From a virus, in the IMG/VR virus record IMGVR_UViG_3300042466_000665, positions 1 to 44,766 of that record: a stretch of DNA of 44,766 nucleotides; one strand, given 5' to 3'. The position numbers were made by a program, and so were the translations under genes. The notes below the pieces were generated by a model that saw nothing but the letters and a program-made list of their open reading frames with translations, was not told the DNA's origin and did not search any database. Of the stretch, positions 1-8,651 are shown in pieces; within the stretch, counting starts at the first letter, position 1; each line of letters opens with the position of its first letter.

Positions 1-40
1 TTTTTACGTTTTAAGAGTTTATGTTTTATGGTTTTATTTA

Positions 41-57
41 GGTGAGTGTCCTTCACC
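41..57 (-). other. Small hairpin in putative 5' leader
   Basis: GGTGA / TCACC inverted repeat with a 7-base loop. On the minus strand it lies downstream of three putative promoters and would sit in the 5' leader of the gene that begins left of the window. The stem has only 5 bp, so function is uncertain. Confidence 0.3.
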
Positions 58-66
58 CTCTATGTA

Positions 67-75
67 TATAAATAT
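67..75 (-). promoter_or_regulatory. ATATTTATA candidate late promoter (left end)
   Basis: On the minus strand this reads ATATTTATA, the motif found in many gaps before structural genes in this window. It lies just downstream of a host-type promoter and would drive genes left of position 1. There is no recognisable -33 box. Confidence 0.4.
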
Positions 76-85
76 TAAGAGATTA

Positions 86-117
86 CAAATATACGACAAT
101 TTATTGGACTTTCCAAA
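86..117 (-). promoter_or_regulatory. Host-type promoter (TTTG-N20-TATATTTG)
   Basis: On the minus strand, TTTG (114-117) and TATATTTG (86-93) are separated by exactly 20 bases. This matches the Bacteroidota primary-sigma consensus (-33 TTTG, -7 TAnnTTTG). It is the second of two stacked host-type promoters pointing out of the left edge of the window. Confidence 0.75.
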
Positions 118-176
118 TCTTTTTTGAAGTATATTTTTTAATCAAATTAAGCATTTATATGGGTTTGAGATTTACT

Positions 177-208
177 CAAAGATACGAAAAATACCCGATA
201 CTACCAAA
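177..208 (-). promoter_or_regulatory. Host-type promoter (TTTG-N20-TATCTTTG)
   Basis: On the minus strand, TTTG (205-208, within TTTGGTAG) lies 20 bases from TATCTTTG (177-184), a perfect Bacteroidota -7 box. It starts immediately after the terminator at 210-241, so a new leftward transcription unit begins here. Confidence 0.75.
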
Positions 209-209
209 T

Positions 210-241
210 AAAAAAGGGAGAATTTTTAGTTTCTCCCTTTT
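210..241 (-). terminator. Intrinsic terminator after the 547-aa gene
   Basis: On the minus strand, AAGGGAGAA / TTCTCCCTT stem with an 8-base A-rich loop, followed by a T run. It begins directly after the stop codon of the 547-aa gene, a classic rho-independent terminator. Confidence 0.85.
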
Positions 242-244
242 GTT

Positions 245-1888
245 TTATCTTTTAATCATTGATGTTAGTTTCGTTGATTCGTTTACATCATCATCAATAT
301 CCATTTGCAATTCTTTCTTATATTTTTTAGCAACAGCTATTGCAAATACCATAGCTTCATCTGCAGATTTAAAAGTTTTATCAACTTTACCACTTAAGTC
401 AGCCGGGTCATTAGCGTAAGTAGATTCTAAACTTACTCTAAATTCATCCGGATTACCATAATCAATATTTGAACCCATATATAATGTGTACGTTGGCATA
501 CTACCATTACTAGCATTGTATATAATAGCACCATTATCATCAATATCAGCAATACCTTCTAATCCAGTTTCTGTATTTAGGGCTTTTTCTAATGATTCTG
601 AGTGTTTGTATTTTAATTGAGATGCTTTCTTTGGAAAATTAGCTTTAGGAGTATCGGCTTTAGGAGCTTCATCACCCATTGTATCTCTATGATTCCATAC
701 TTTATTCTTATCATCCCAACGATAACCTAAATTCATAGCTGCATCAGCAAATCCGTTTTCATCAAAATCATCACTACCAAGTTCTCCGAAATCATATCCC
801 ATATCATACAACGCATCATATAATTCATCATCGGTTTGTCCATCTACCGATGCATTAGAAGTTGTTTTAGCACCTCTATCTTTTGCATAATCACCACCAA
901 ACATTGAATTTGACTTTGCAGCTGCTTTAGGTTGTTCACCTTTTTTAGCGTTAGGGTTTTCGTGAGAACCAGCTTTGATTGCAGCTTGATATGCATCTTT
1001 TGATTTGAAATGTACTAATTTCCCAGTTTCTTTACTTCTAGCTTGAAAATCTTCAGCTTCAAGTAATGATTTTAAAGTTATATTTTTCATTTTATTTTCA
1101 TTTGTTTTTTTAGATAACTCTAATTCTTTTTTGAATTTTTCATACATTGGTTTGTATTCACGAGTTGTTATTTCACCACGTAATAATTGGATTGTTTCAG
1201 GTTGTGCCATTATGTATCTCATAGATTGATAAACATATTGTGGGTCATCAAAATGATTTGAACCACCAAAAGTTCCATTATCACGACTTGAAGTGCTATC
1301 TGGGTTTTCGTATATAAATTCACCATCTTCATTATCAGTAAATCCAAAATTAAAACTTCCATCTTTATCATCGGAAAACATTACAAAATTGATAGGGCCG
1401 TTTTCAGAACTAACTATTAAACTTCCGTTTGCATTTGATGTAAAATTATACTTAAAATCTTTTTTATCTTTGGATGCAAACCAATCGTTCAATGAGATTC
1501 CAATTTTAGCAGTTCTATACATATTGAAATCATCTTCACTTGCAATATCACCAGCTACTTTATCTCCTGGTAAAAATCTATCAGCCCAAAATTTATCATC
1601 TTCAGCGTATGGTGCACCACGTTCTCTTTTCCATCCTTGTTTTCTAGTAGTGTCCGTTTTTTTAGAAGATTTATCACCTCTATCTTTTGCATAATCACCA
1701 CTATACATATTATTTGGCTTTTGCTTCTTTTTTGTTTTCTTTTCAGCTTGGCCTGCAGTTGTTTCTTTACCATTAATAGTAACTTTAGTACTATTTCTTA
1801 ATTTATGCGCACTATTATATTTGTCAAATGCGGTTTGATTACGGAATGTTAGTTCATTCAATAAAGATTTTAATCTAATATCTGCCAT
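245..1888 (-). CDS. Unknown two-unit protein with SMFGxDYxKDRG modules
   Basis: I do not recognise a named family for this 547-aa protein. It is built from two units. Unit 1 starts MADIRLKSLLNEL and carries NMYSGDYAKDRG near residues 60-70. Unit 2 starts at an internal Met (MKNITLKSLLEAED, about residue 267) and has a Lys-rich segment (SKETGKLVHFKSKDA, KAGSHE), then SNSMFGGDYAKDRG near residue 330. The same module is present once in the 1,576-aa protein at 3280-8010. The rest is hydrophilic and acidic, with no membrane segment and no enzyme motif I can identify. A host-type promoter overlapping an ATATTTATA motif lies just upstream and a strong terminator just downstream, so it forms its own transcription unit after the endolysin. 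A role as an internal virion or DNA-co-injected protein is inference only. Confidence 0.75.
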   Translation of the reverse strand: MADIRLKSLLNELTFRNQTAFDKYNSAHKLRNSTKVTINGKETTAGQAEKKTKKKQKPNNMYSGDYAKDRGDKSSKKTDTTRKQGWKRERGAPYAEDDKFWADRFLPGDKVAGDIASEDDFNMYRTAKIGISLNDWFASKDKKDFKYNFTSNANGSLIVSSENGPINFVMFSDDKDGSFNFGFTDNEDGEFIYENPDSTSSRDNGTFGGSNHFDDPQYVYQSMRYIMAQPETIQLLRGEITTREYKPMYEKFKKELELSKKTNENKMKNITLKSLLEAEDFQARSKETGKLVHFKSKDAYQAAIKAGSHENPNAKKGEQPKAAAKSNSMFGGDYAKDRGAKTTSNASVDGQTDDELYDALYDMGYDFGELGSDDFDENGFADAAMNLGYRWDDKNKVWNHRDTMGDEAPKADTPKANFPKKASQLKYKHSESLEKALNTETGLEGIADIDDNGAIIYNASNGSMPTYTLYMGSNIDYGNPDEFRVSLESTYANDPADLSGKVDKTFKSADEAMVFAIAVAKKYKKELQMDIDDDVNESTKLTSMIKR

Positions 1889-1901
1889 TTTTTACTTTAT
1901 A

Positions 1902-1936
1902 ATATAAATATACAACTTTTTTATAAATCTACCAAA
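1902..1936 (-). promoter_or_regulatory. Dual promoter: TTTG-N20-TATATTTA plus ATATTTATA
   Basis: On the minus strand, TTTG (1933-1936, within TTTGGTAG) lies 20 bases from TATATTTA (1905-1912), and ATATTTATAT (1902-1911) overlaps it. The start codon of the 547-aa gene is 13 bases beyond the motif. This is the one place where the host-type and late-type signals coincide. Confidence 0.65.
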
Positions 1937-1939
1937 TTT

Positions 1940-2776
1940 TTATGCCAATAAATGATAATATTCTTTAAAGTGTTTGATTCTATCAGGTAATCCGATTGTT
2001 CCTCCGTTTACTCTTTTAGTAATCTTTGTTACAACTGTATCACTAGCTCCTTCATCTGCCATCTTATGTAATCCGTTTTTAGAGAAGAACCAAGCTGCTG
2101 ATAATAAAGCGTACTTAGATGCAACTACATCAGGATTTGAAATAATATCTTCACCTATTGATTTACCAAATGCAGTATAGTTTTCCTTACCTGTCAATTG
2201 AATATATCCTCTACCTCTAAATTTGTAGCCTTCACCAGTTGATTCAGGTCCGTTACCCATTCTACCACCATATACTTTAGATGCAATCTTTTGTGGGTTT
2301 CTAGCATACGGAGCGGCAGCTGCTTCAGTTGGAAAGTATTTTTTAAATATACCAGCCAATCCTTTTGCTGAATAGTTTAGGTTTTCTTGAGTTGCTTTAA
2401 ATCCCCCACTTTCGTGTCCACATTGTGCTAAGAAATGTGCCAATCTTAATGGTGTATTGATTTGAAACTTAGCCGCTGTATCAGGAATCATAGCGATTAC
2501 TGCATCAGGAATATGTCCTCTTAATTTATCCAATTTCAATCCACCTACTGGTGCTATTGTTTGTACGGGTGGTGCTGGTAAAGGTTCTCCCTCTCCCATT
2601 ATTTTTGCCCAAGTTGCCGGTCCTACAATACCATCGGCAGTTAAACCATGTGCTGATTGCCAAGCCTTAACAGCTGCTTCAGTTTTAGGTCCAAAGTTAG
2701 TTACCGCTGGTTCAATACCCAGCTTTTGTTGCATTAACTTTACGTTTTCGTTATTATCTCCCTTTTTTAATAACAT
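1940..2776 (-). CDS. Endolysin: PG-binding domain plus GH19 glycosidase
   Basis: This 278-aa lysin should cleave peptidoglycan glycan strands at the end of infection. Residues 1-60 form a PG_binding_1 domain (GDNNENVKLMQQKLG, then TADGIVGPATWAKI). A Pro-rich linker (about 62-75) leads to a GH19 chitinase-like domain (about 80-278). Family hallmarks are AHFLAQCGHESGGF, with Glu122 as the likely catalytic acid, and GYKFRGRGYIQLTGKENY, the GH19 substrate-cleft signature. There is no signal peptide, so release through a holin would be expected, but I see no holin candidate in the window. It follows the 143-aa gene by 8 bases and probably shares its transcript. Length and domain order are normal for phage modular GH19 lysins. 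Confidence 0.95.
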   Translation of the reverse strand: MLLKKGDNNENVKLMQQKLGIEPAVTNFGPKTEAAVKAWQSAHGLTADGIVGPATWAKIMGEGEPLPAPPVQTIAPVGGLKLDKLRGHIPDAVIAMIPDTAAKFQINTPLRLAHFLAQCGHESGGFKATQENLNYSAKGLAGIFKKYFPTEAAAAPYARNPQKIASKVYGGRMGNGPESTGEGYKFRGRGYIQLTGKENYTAFGKSIGEDIISNPDVVASKYALLSAAWFFSKNGLHKMADEGASDTVVTKITKRVNGGTIGLPDRIKHFKEYYHLLA

Positions 2777-2784
2777 GATAAAAA

Positions 2785-3216
2785 TTATTTAGATTGTCCT
2801 TCCGTAACTTCTTTATTTCCTTGTCCAAAATCAATTACTTCAAAAACCCTTGTCTGAATTTTCTTAGTACCTTCGGCGTTTGTTAATATGATTGAATTCT
2901 TAAACTTTTGCCAATTGATGACAAACGATGTATCCAACACCCCACCATTTTCTTCTTTAACTAATTCGTTAAGAGCATTAATAGTGTAAAGTGAGTTTGA
3001 TTCTTTCTTTCTATGTATTAGGATTGTATTTTCCAACGGAGTTTCCGGTTGAAATGCAGTGTCTATGTTGTATGTTACAAACAATTCATCTAAATTAGAC
3101 TTGTTTTGTAATATGTATATATAGTTGTAGACTATATGATAAGTCTCTCTTATTTGTTGTAAGGTATTTTGTAACTCCTCTTTTGTTGTAAACGTACAAA
3201 GTAATTGTGTCTTCAT
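2785..3216 (-). CDS. Hypothetical protein, 143 aa
   Basis: I do not recognise this protein. It begins MKTQLLCTFTTKEELQNTLQQ, is mixed alpha/beta with no membrane segment, and ends in a charged tail (QGNKEVTEGQSK). A good ribosome binding site (AGAGGAAGG) lies just before the ATG, and an ATATTTATA motif lies 24 bases upstream. It is the first gene of a two-gene unit with the endolysin, 8 bases away. A lysis-associated or virion role is possible from position only. Confidence 0.8.
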   Translation of the reverse strand: MKTQLLCTFTTKEELQNTLQQIRETYHIVYNYIYILQNKSNLDELFVTYNIDTAFQPETPLENTILIHRKKESNSLYTINALNELVKEENGGVLDTSFVINWQKFKNSIILTNAEGTKKIQTRVFEVIDFGQGNKEVTEGQSK

Positions 3217-3240
3217 CCTTCCTCTTATTTCTTTTATTAT

Positions 3241-3250
3241 ATATAAATAT
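3241..3250 (-). promoter_or_regulatory. ATATTTATAT candidate late promoter
   Basis: Minus-strand ATATTTATAT in the 63-base gap between the 1,576-aa gene and the 143-aa/endolysin pair, 24 bases before the ATG. No TTTG is present 20 bases upstream, unlike the host-type promoters. Confidence 0.5.
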
Positions 3251-3279
3251 CAAAAACGAAAAGGAAGGATAAAAACAGG

Positions 3280-6200
3280 TTATTTTTTCATAACTTGAAG
3301 ATATTTTAATCTAAATGCTTTAACTTTAGGATGATTTGGTGAAATTTTATCCAATTCAGCCAATCTTAATCCAATTTCCGATTGAGTCTTTTTATCTAAA
3401 CGTCCTAATTCATTTCCAAATTCTTCTTCCAAATCATTCAAAGATGAACCAACCACTACCTTTCTATCTTTCTCGTCCCATTTAGTATAATCAGATGTAC
3501 CATATTTGAATGCCAATCCACCAAATGTGTTTTGAGCCATTTCAAATGTAGGTGCAGCTCCAATTCCTCTAGTTCTAATTTTAGCTTCAAACAATGGAAT
3601 TGCTGATTCTTTACCATTTGAATCTTTAACACTAATAGCTATTGACATTACACCACCTTTTGTTGATACACTAATTTTATCATTAATAGCATCTTCTATT
3701 TTCTTTTTAAGTGCTGCTTTTTTCTTAGGGTCAGTTTCTTTTTCAAATTTAGCGTATTCTTTATCTATACCAAATAATTGAACTAACTTTTCTTTTTTCA
3801 TTTCAATTGCCGGGTCAGTACCATATACAACTTTCAATTCATCTAAGTTAGGATTTTCACCAAAAAGAATATCAGAAATGTGAGTTTCATCTCTTACTAA
3901 ATCTTTAACAATCTTTTGGTTTTCAGGTGTACCAAAGTCTTTTGCTATTGAATCAGTCATTTCTCTATCTAATCCTCTTAATTTACCATATGCAGGTGAT
4001 ATTTTTGATATCTCTGGGTTTTGGTAAAATTGAGATAATAATTTCATACTATCTCCACCCGTATCAGTTAATATATTATTTACAAAATCATCACAACTAA
4101 CATCTTTTAATTTTTTCTTTCCAGTTCTTTTTAAAATATGAGCTACTCTTTTATCAAGTGGGTCAAATGTATCTGCTGGTTTTTTCTTCATACCTTCCCA
4201 AGCAGAACATGCTGCTTTTTTGTTTTTGGTAATATCTTTAACACCCTGTGCAAATTCTTCTGTTCTTCTTTGTACATAATGTTCTGGTGCTGAATTTTCT
4301 GAAAGATTAAATCCTCTCTCTTTTAAGTTTTCAGACATTTCCGTATATCCACCATTAAAAATGAATACTTTTAAATCCTTTTTAAGAGATACACCAATAC
4401 GTTTACCATCTTTAGTTTTAACAAACATATCAGATGATGTACCATGATTTTGAGAACCAACCAAAGCCCTTCCTTCAGGGTTATCCCATCCAAATTCCTC
4501 AACATTATTAAATCCAATTTCTCTTTCCATTAAATCTAATGTATTTAATGCAGATTTAATCCAAGAATCAGTTAAATATGAATCAGGTCCTACGAATTTT
4601 TTTAATTCAGCTGCTACCATATTTCTAGCTTCTTCATATGATTTACCACTATTCATTATTTCTTTAATTCGAATAGAACCCAATACAACCGCAGATTCAC
4701 CAGCTCTACTATCAGGACTTCCCAAACCTACACCTTTGTTTTTCTTTTTTGGTTTTGGCTCTTTAAATGATTCACCATTCTTTTTAGCATCTGCTTTTCT
4801 TTTTTCCCAAGCTTTTATTTCACTTGCTAATTCAGCCTTTTCAGCAGCTTCTCTTTTAGCTACTTCTGATTTAGTTAATTTTAAAGAATCAACTACTGAT
4901 TTTTTAGTGGATTCTCTATATTTCTTTTTAGTTGCTTCATCTTTTGGAGATGGTAATTCAGATATTTCCTTCTTAGCTGCATTAGCTACTTTAGTAACTG
5001 CACCTTTTTGTGATGGAGTTAAATCTAAATCAGTAATAGGTACTAAATCGGTTTTCTTTACTTTTGATTGTTGTGGTTTACCAGCTTCTGATATTGATTC
5101 ATTGGCTAATTTTTTAAGTATATGTGTTATAGGTCCATCGGCTGTTTTCGAATAATATCCACCACCTCTATGGTAGAACCCACTAAATTCTTTCGATGGA
5201 TTACTTACTTCACCAGGCACAGTTGAAAAATCATCTGCTGAAAATCCTCTTACTTCTTTTGGAATTGCGTTATCTAATCTTTTCTTAAAAACATTTTTCA
5301 TTACCGTTTTCTTAAAAGGTTGCTTACCAATTCTAGTGTGAGCCATAAGAGCTCTTGCGGTTGCGTTTATCTTTGTATCATCCCAATCAGGATACTTTTT
5401 TCTTAAATCAATTTTTGCTTTTGCAATATCAGCAGAATCTCTACCACTACCAGCTCCACCTTTTTGAACAATATTTCTATTAGTATTTCTTTGAGGTGCC
5501 TCTGGGTCTACAACACGAGGTAATCCTTGCTGAGCTTGTGGTTTATCTTTAATACTATCCCAAGTTGCCTTCATAACATCATTTGCCTTTTTATTAAATT
5601 CCTTATCATCCATATCAGGATATCTTCTTTTTAATAAATTAGTAATTTTGTCTCTATTAGCTAGATTCCACTTAAATTCAGCATCCGTTTTTGGTTTGGC
5701 AGTTCCTCTTGGTCTTTCAGGTTCAGTTGGTTTTTCCGGTTCAGCTGCAGGTCTTCTTCCACTACCAGGTCCTCCTTTTGCAACACCACCTCTATCTTTT
5801 TGATAATCAGCGCCAAACATAGATGCTCCCTTTACAGGTTCATCCGCTTTGCTTTGTTTAGTATCCATTGGTTCATGTGAGCCTGATTTAACAGCAGCAT
5901 CCATAGCATCTTTTGATTTGAATAATACTATCTTACCACTATCCTTTGATTTTGCTTTAAATTGTTCACCAGCCTCACCAATAAATCCATAAATCATTTC
6001 TAACACTAACTCATCTACTAAATGTAAATGTTCTGCTTTTACACCAGTAGTATCACCATCAACTTCACCATTTTCTTTCTTTTCATTATATGAGTCAACC
6101 ATCTGCTCCATCATTTCAGGAGTAATTTCCATTTCTTCAAGTCCTTTTGCAATCAATTCAGTAAACTTAACCATATTTGCATCCATTTCAGCTTCACCTT

Positions 6201-8010
6201 CGGCATCGGCAAATACTGCGGCCTTACCAACTCCCTTTAGAATTGTCTCACCAATAATGTGAGGTATAAACTCCATTGCTACGTGCTTTCCAAATGCAGC
6301 AACACCGTGTGATAATCCACCAAATGCAGCGCCAAATACTGCAGTAGTAACTACTTTAAATGCAACTGCTTTAAGTGCTTTTTGTTCGTGCTCACTTACA
6401 GGTTTACCACTAAAAAAGTTTTTAATACCAGCCCCAGCTTCTTTAAATTCCTCAACCTCATGCTTAGCGCCTTTCTTAATTGCCTTCCAAGCACCAGCTG
6501 CTTTATCCTTTAAAGCCTGTCCTAAACTTCTACGTTCCTTTGAACCAGGTGCTCCTTCATTTCTATCAAAGAATGCCTTTTCCTTTTCAGTCCAATTTTC
6601 TATTTTTTTCTTTATCTTATCGGTAACTTTTGGTGCAGATGTTACTTTTTGTGGTTCTTCTTTATTTGCATCAGCTTTCTTAGCTGCGATACCCATATCT
6701 TCTGCAAACTTATTTGCCATTGGAATTGCATCTTTAATATCCATATCCAATACCGTTGTTTTCATTGGTATTTGCTTATCAGGATTTGCAGCGTTATGAG
6801 CTACAATTGCTGCCCATCTATGGTGTCCATCTATTACGTGTCCATCTCTACTCACATATATTGGTGCTGTAATCTTTGGATGATTAGGGTCTTTTTCTAA
6901 AGCTCCCATCATACCGACTACCTTTGCTCCAACTAAATCTTTTTGCGTTGCTTTTAATTTATCAGCAGGTATTTCAGTTTGTAAGGTCTTAATACCTTTC
7001 TCTTTTAACATTTCTTTGAAAACAGGTTCAGTATCTACTTCACCACTTGCATCTACATCCATCCCAGCTGCTCTACTACCAGGTTGAGCAGTACCTTTAA
7101 ATTGTGGCATCTCATCTCTTGGTATTCCTAAATTATCATCACAATATAAGTTTGTACCTGGCACAGTCACATCACATAAATTAATGTTTGGTGCTGGTTC
7201 TCCTTTAGCCTTTGCATCAGCTACTTGTTGTGCTACATTTTTAATATCAGTATTAAATTTTTCTAATTGCGCAGGCTCTACTCCATCTGGAATATCAGAA
7301 CCTCCAGCAAATGTGTCTGGGTCAGCTTCCGGCATTTCCTTTGCTACATCCTTACTATCTATTGGAGCAAATTTAGAATCTAATGGATTTGGCTCATCTT
7401 TAGCTAAAGCATCTTTTTTATCACTAGCTTCTTTATCTTTTTGTGCTAATTTATCATTTGCTGCTTTCTCTCTATCCATTCTTGCTGCCATAGCCGGGTC
7501 TGCTTTTGGGTCAAACATCGATGCCGCTTGCTTTTGTTTTTCCTTTTCAGCATCAGCTCCACCAGCTTTTTCACCTTTACCATCTTCAGGTTTTTTGGGT
7601 TGTCCCTCACCACCTAATTCTTTATTTAATGCATCTCTTTCTTCAGAACCTTCTGGCGGTAACATTTTTTCAGCTGCATCTCTAGCAGGACTTCCTTCAG
7701 GCTGTCTTAATAGATTTCCAACAATACCTTCTTTATCTTCACCGCTTTTACTTTTATAATTTACTTTTTTATTTAAGATAGGATTAGTAAAATTTTTATC
7801 TTCTTCCGCAATATTTTGAGGAGTCTTTCCCTTTTCAGTTAAAAGATTTTCAATTAGGATATCTTCTATTTGAGATATTCCCATTTCTTTTAATACAATA
7901 CGCAACTCTTTTAAGTGAGTTGGGTTTTTCACATCAGGTATACCATCTTTTAATCGATAGGCCCAATCAGATACGATTTCGTTTATTAATTCAGTTATGT
8001 TCATATTCAT
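3280..8010 (-). CDS. Giant multidomain protein with ParB-like motif (polyvalent-like)
   Basis: This 1,576-aa protein is mostly hydrophilic. Residues 1-60 form a helical N-terminal domain. About 110-275 is a charged low-complexity region. About 340-440 contains YVSRDGHVIDGHHRWAAI, the ParB/sulfiredoxin-fold signature. About 545-600 is a long hydrophobic, Gly/Ala/Val-rich stretch that could insert in a membrane. About 680-740 is the KSKDSGKIVLFKSKDA...SMFGADYQKDRG module shared with the 547-aa protein. The C-terminal 450 residues include SSDMFVKTKDGKRIGVSLKK, which resembles the D-x(n)-[S]xK core of PD-(D/E)xK nucleases. Such architectures resemble the large polyvalent proteins of phages that are thought to enter the cell with DNA. 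The start overlaps the nuclease stop (TAATG), so the two genes are translationally coupled. Individual domain calls other than the DGHHRWAA motif are tentative. Confidence 0.75.
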   Translation of the reverse strand: MNMNITELINEIVSDWAYRLKDGIPDVKNPTHLKELRIVLKEMGISQIEDILIENLLTEKGKTPQNIAEEDKNFTNPILNKKVNYKSKSGEDKEGIVGNLLRQPEGSPARDAAEKMLPPEGSEERDALNKELGGEGQPKKPEDGKGEKAGGADAEKEKQKQAASMFDPKADPAMAARMDREKAANDKLAQKDKEASDKKDALAKDEPNPLDSKFAPIDSKDVAKEMPEADPDTFAGGSDIPDGVEPAQLEKFNTDIKNVAQQVADAKAKGEPAPNINLCDVTVPGTNLYCDDNLGIPRDEMPQFKGTAQPGSRAAGMDVDASGEVDTEPVFKEMLKEKGIKTLQTEIPADKLKATQKDLVGAKVVGMMGALEKDPNHPKITAPIYVSRDGHVIDGHHRWAAIVAHNAANPDKQIPMKTTVLDMDIKDAIPMANKFAEDMGIAAKKADANKEEPQKVTSAPKVTDKIKKKIENWTEKEKAFFDRNEGAPGSKERRSLGQALKDKAAGAWKAIKKGAKHEVEEFKEAGAGIKNFFSGKPVSEHEQKALKAVAFKVVTTAVFGAAFGGLSHGVAAFGKHVAMEFIPHIIGETILKGVGKAAVFADAEGEAEMDANMVKFTELIAKGLEEMEITPEMMEQMVDSYNEKKENGEVDGDTTGVKAEHLHLVDELVLEMIYGFIGEAGEQFKAKSKDSGKIVLFKSKDAMDAAVKSGSHEPMDTKQSKADEPVKGASMFGADYQKDRGGVAKGGPGSGRRPAAEPEKPTEPERPRGTAKPKTDAEFKWNLANRDKITNLLKRRYPDMDDKEFNKKANDVMKATWDSIKDKPQAQQGLPRVVDPEAPQRNTNRNIVQKGGAGSGRDSADIAKAKIDLRKKYPDWDDTKINATARALMAHTRIGKQPFKKTVMKNVFKKRLDNAIPKEVRGFSADDFSTVPGEVSNPSKEFSGFYHRGGGYYSKTADGPITHILKKLANESISEAGKPQQSKVKKTDLVPITDLDLTPSQKGAVTKVANAAKKEISELPSPKDEATKKKYRESTKKSVVDSLKLTKSEVAKREAAEKAELASEIKAWEKRKADAKKNGESFKEPKPKKKNKGVGLGSPDSRAGESAVVLGSIRIKEIMNSGKSYEEARNMVAAELKKFVGPDSYLTDSWIKSALNTLDLMEREIGFNNVEEFGWDNPEGRALVGSQNHGTSSDMFVKTKDGKRIGVSLKKDLKVFIFNGGYTEMSENLKERGFNLSENSAPEHYVQRRTEEFAQGVKDITKNKKAACSAWEGMKKKPADTFDPLDKRVAHILKRTGKKKLKDVSCDDFVNNILTDTGGDSMKLLSQFYQNPEISKISPAYGKLRGLDREMTDSIAKDFGTPENQKIVKDLVRDETHISDILFGENPNLDELKVVYGTDPAIEMKKEKLVQLFGIDKEYAKFEKETDPKKKAALKKKIEDAINDKISVSTKGGVMSIAISVKDSNGKESAIPLFEAKIRTRGIGAAPTFEMAQNTFGGLAFKYGTSDYTKWDEKDRKVVVGSSLNDLEEEFGNELGRLDKKTQSEIGLRLAELDKISPNHPKVKAFRLKYLQVMKK

Positions 8011-8612
8011 TAAAATTTGTGGTCGTTTGCTTCACATACCATTTCCAACTCATCCCAGTGAAATTTTGGTTTTTCATTTAGAAATACATAACACTTCCAT
8101 TTCTTTTGTTTTTCAAAATAGATATGTTTTTGCAAGTGGGATGGAATTGCTGCTCCAGTTGCTACTCGTTTTGCAGGAGTATCAAAGAATGTTTTTATTA
8201 ATACAGTAATATTTTCAGTATCATCCCATTTACGGATTTGTTCCTCTAACATTCTCCATTCACCTCTATTAAGATATTTGTCCTGCATTATACAATTTAA
8301 GTAAGAAAATGTTTGTTTTAGATTTACCATATTATCAGAAAATGTTGCAGCTGGTGCACCATGTCCTTTATCATATATGTTAGCTTTATAATCTTCACCA
8401 TCTGATGTTTTGATATTTGCTTCTTTATAAAAATCCATTGCCCCTCTATTCACATTTGTAGGACGGTTAGTAGAACGATACTTAATTACTAAGGGTTGTT
8501 CTAATGATTGTGAGTATAAAACCTCAAACACATTGTTTTTAATTCTTACATTTTGTCCAAAGGAAACCAAAGAAAGGATTAAAAAACTAAAAAGGATAAC
8601 GATTTTCTTCAT
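8010..8612 (-). CDS. Exported DNA/RNA non-specific endonuclease (NUC family)
   Basis: This 200-aa protein has a typical signal peptide (MKKIVILFSFLILSLVSFG, cleavage near residue 19-20). The mature part has the beta-beta-alpha-metal NUC1 signature: YDKGHGAPAATF at 80-91, where DKGH replaces the usual DRGH and His84 is the general base. Asn106 (YLNCIMQ) and LNRGEWRMLE at 114-123 match the metal-binding Asn and the following helix of Serratia-type nucleases. At 200 aa it is near the minimal family size. It would act in the periplasm or outside the cell, hydrolysing nucleic acid without sequence specificity. It is coupled to the giant protein (stop/start overlap TAATG) and preceded by an ATATTTATA motif. 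The gene may have been acquired from a Bacteroidota host. Confidence 0.88.
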   Translation of the reverse strand: MKKIVILFSFLILSLVSFGQNVRIKNNVFEVLYSQSLEQPLVIKYRSTNRPTNVNRGAMDFYKEANIKTSDGEDYKANIYDKGHGAPAATFSDNMVNLKQTFSYLNCIMQDKYLNRGEWRMLEEQIRKWDDTENITVLIKTFFDTPAKRVATGAAIPSHLQKHIYFEKQKKWKCYVFLNEKPKFHWDELEMVCEANDHKF

Positions 8613-8636
8613 ATTATAGCATGTTTTTGTATATAC

Positions 8637-8645
8637 TATAAATAT
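8637..8645 (-). promoter_or_regulatory. ATATTTATA candidate late promoter
   Basis: Minus-strand ATATTTATA in the 39-base gap between the polymerase stop and the nuclease ATG, 24 bases before the start. No -33 TTTG at the host spacing. Confidence 0.5.
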
Positions 8646-8651
8646 GGGTTC

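Noticed and set aside
245-419. Small plus-strand open frame at 159-419
   Set aside because: It overlaps the terminator and the end of the 547-aa gene in antisense, with no features of its own.
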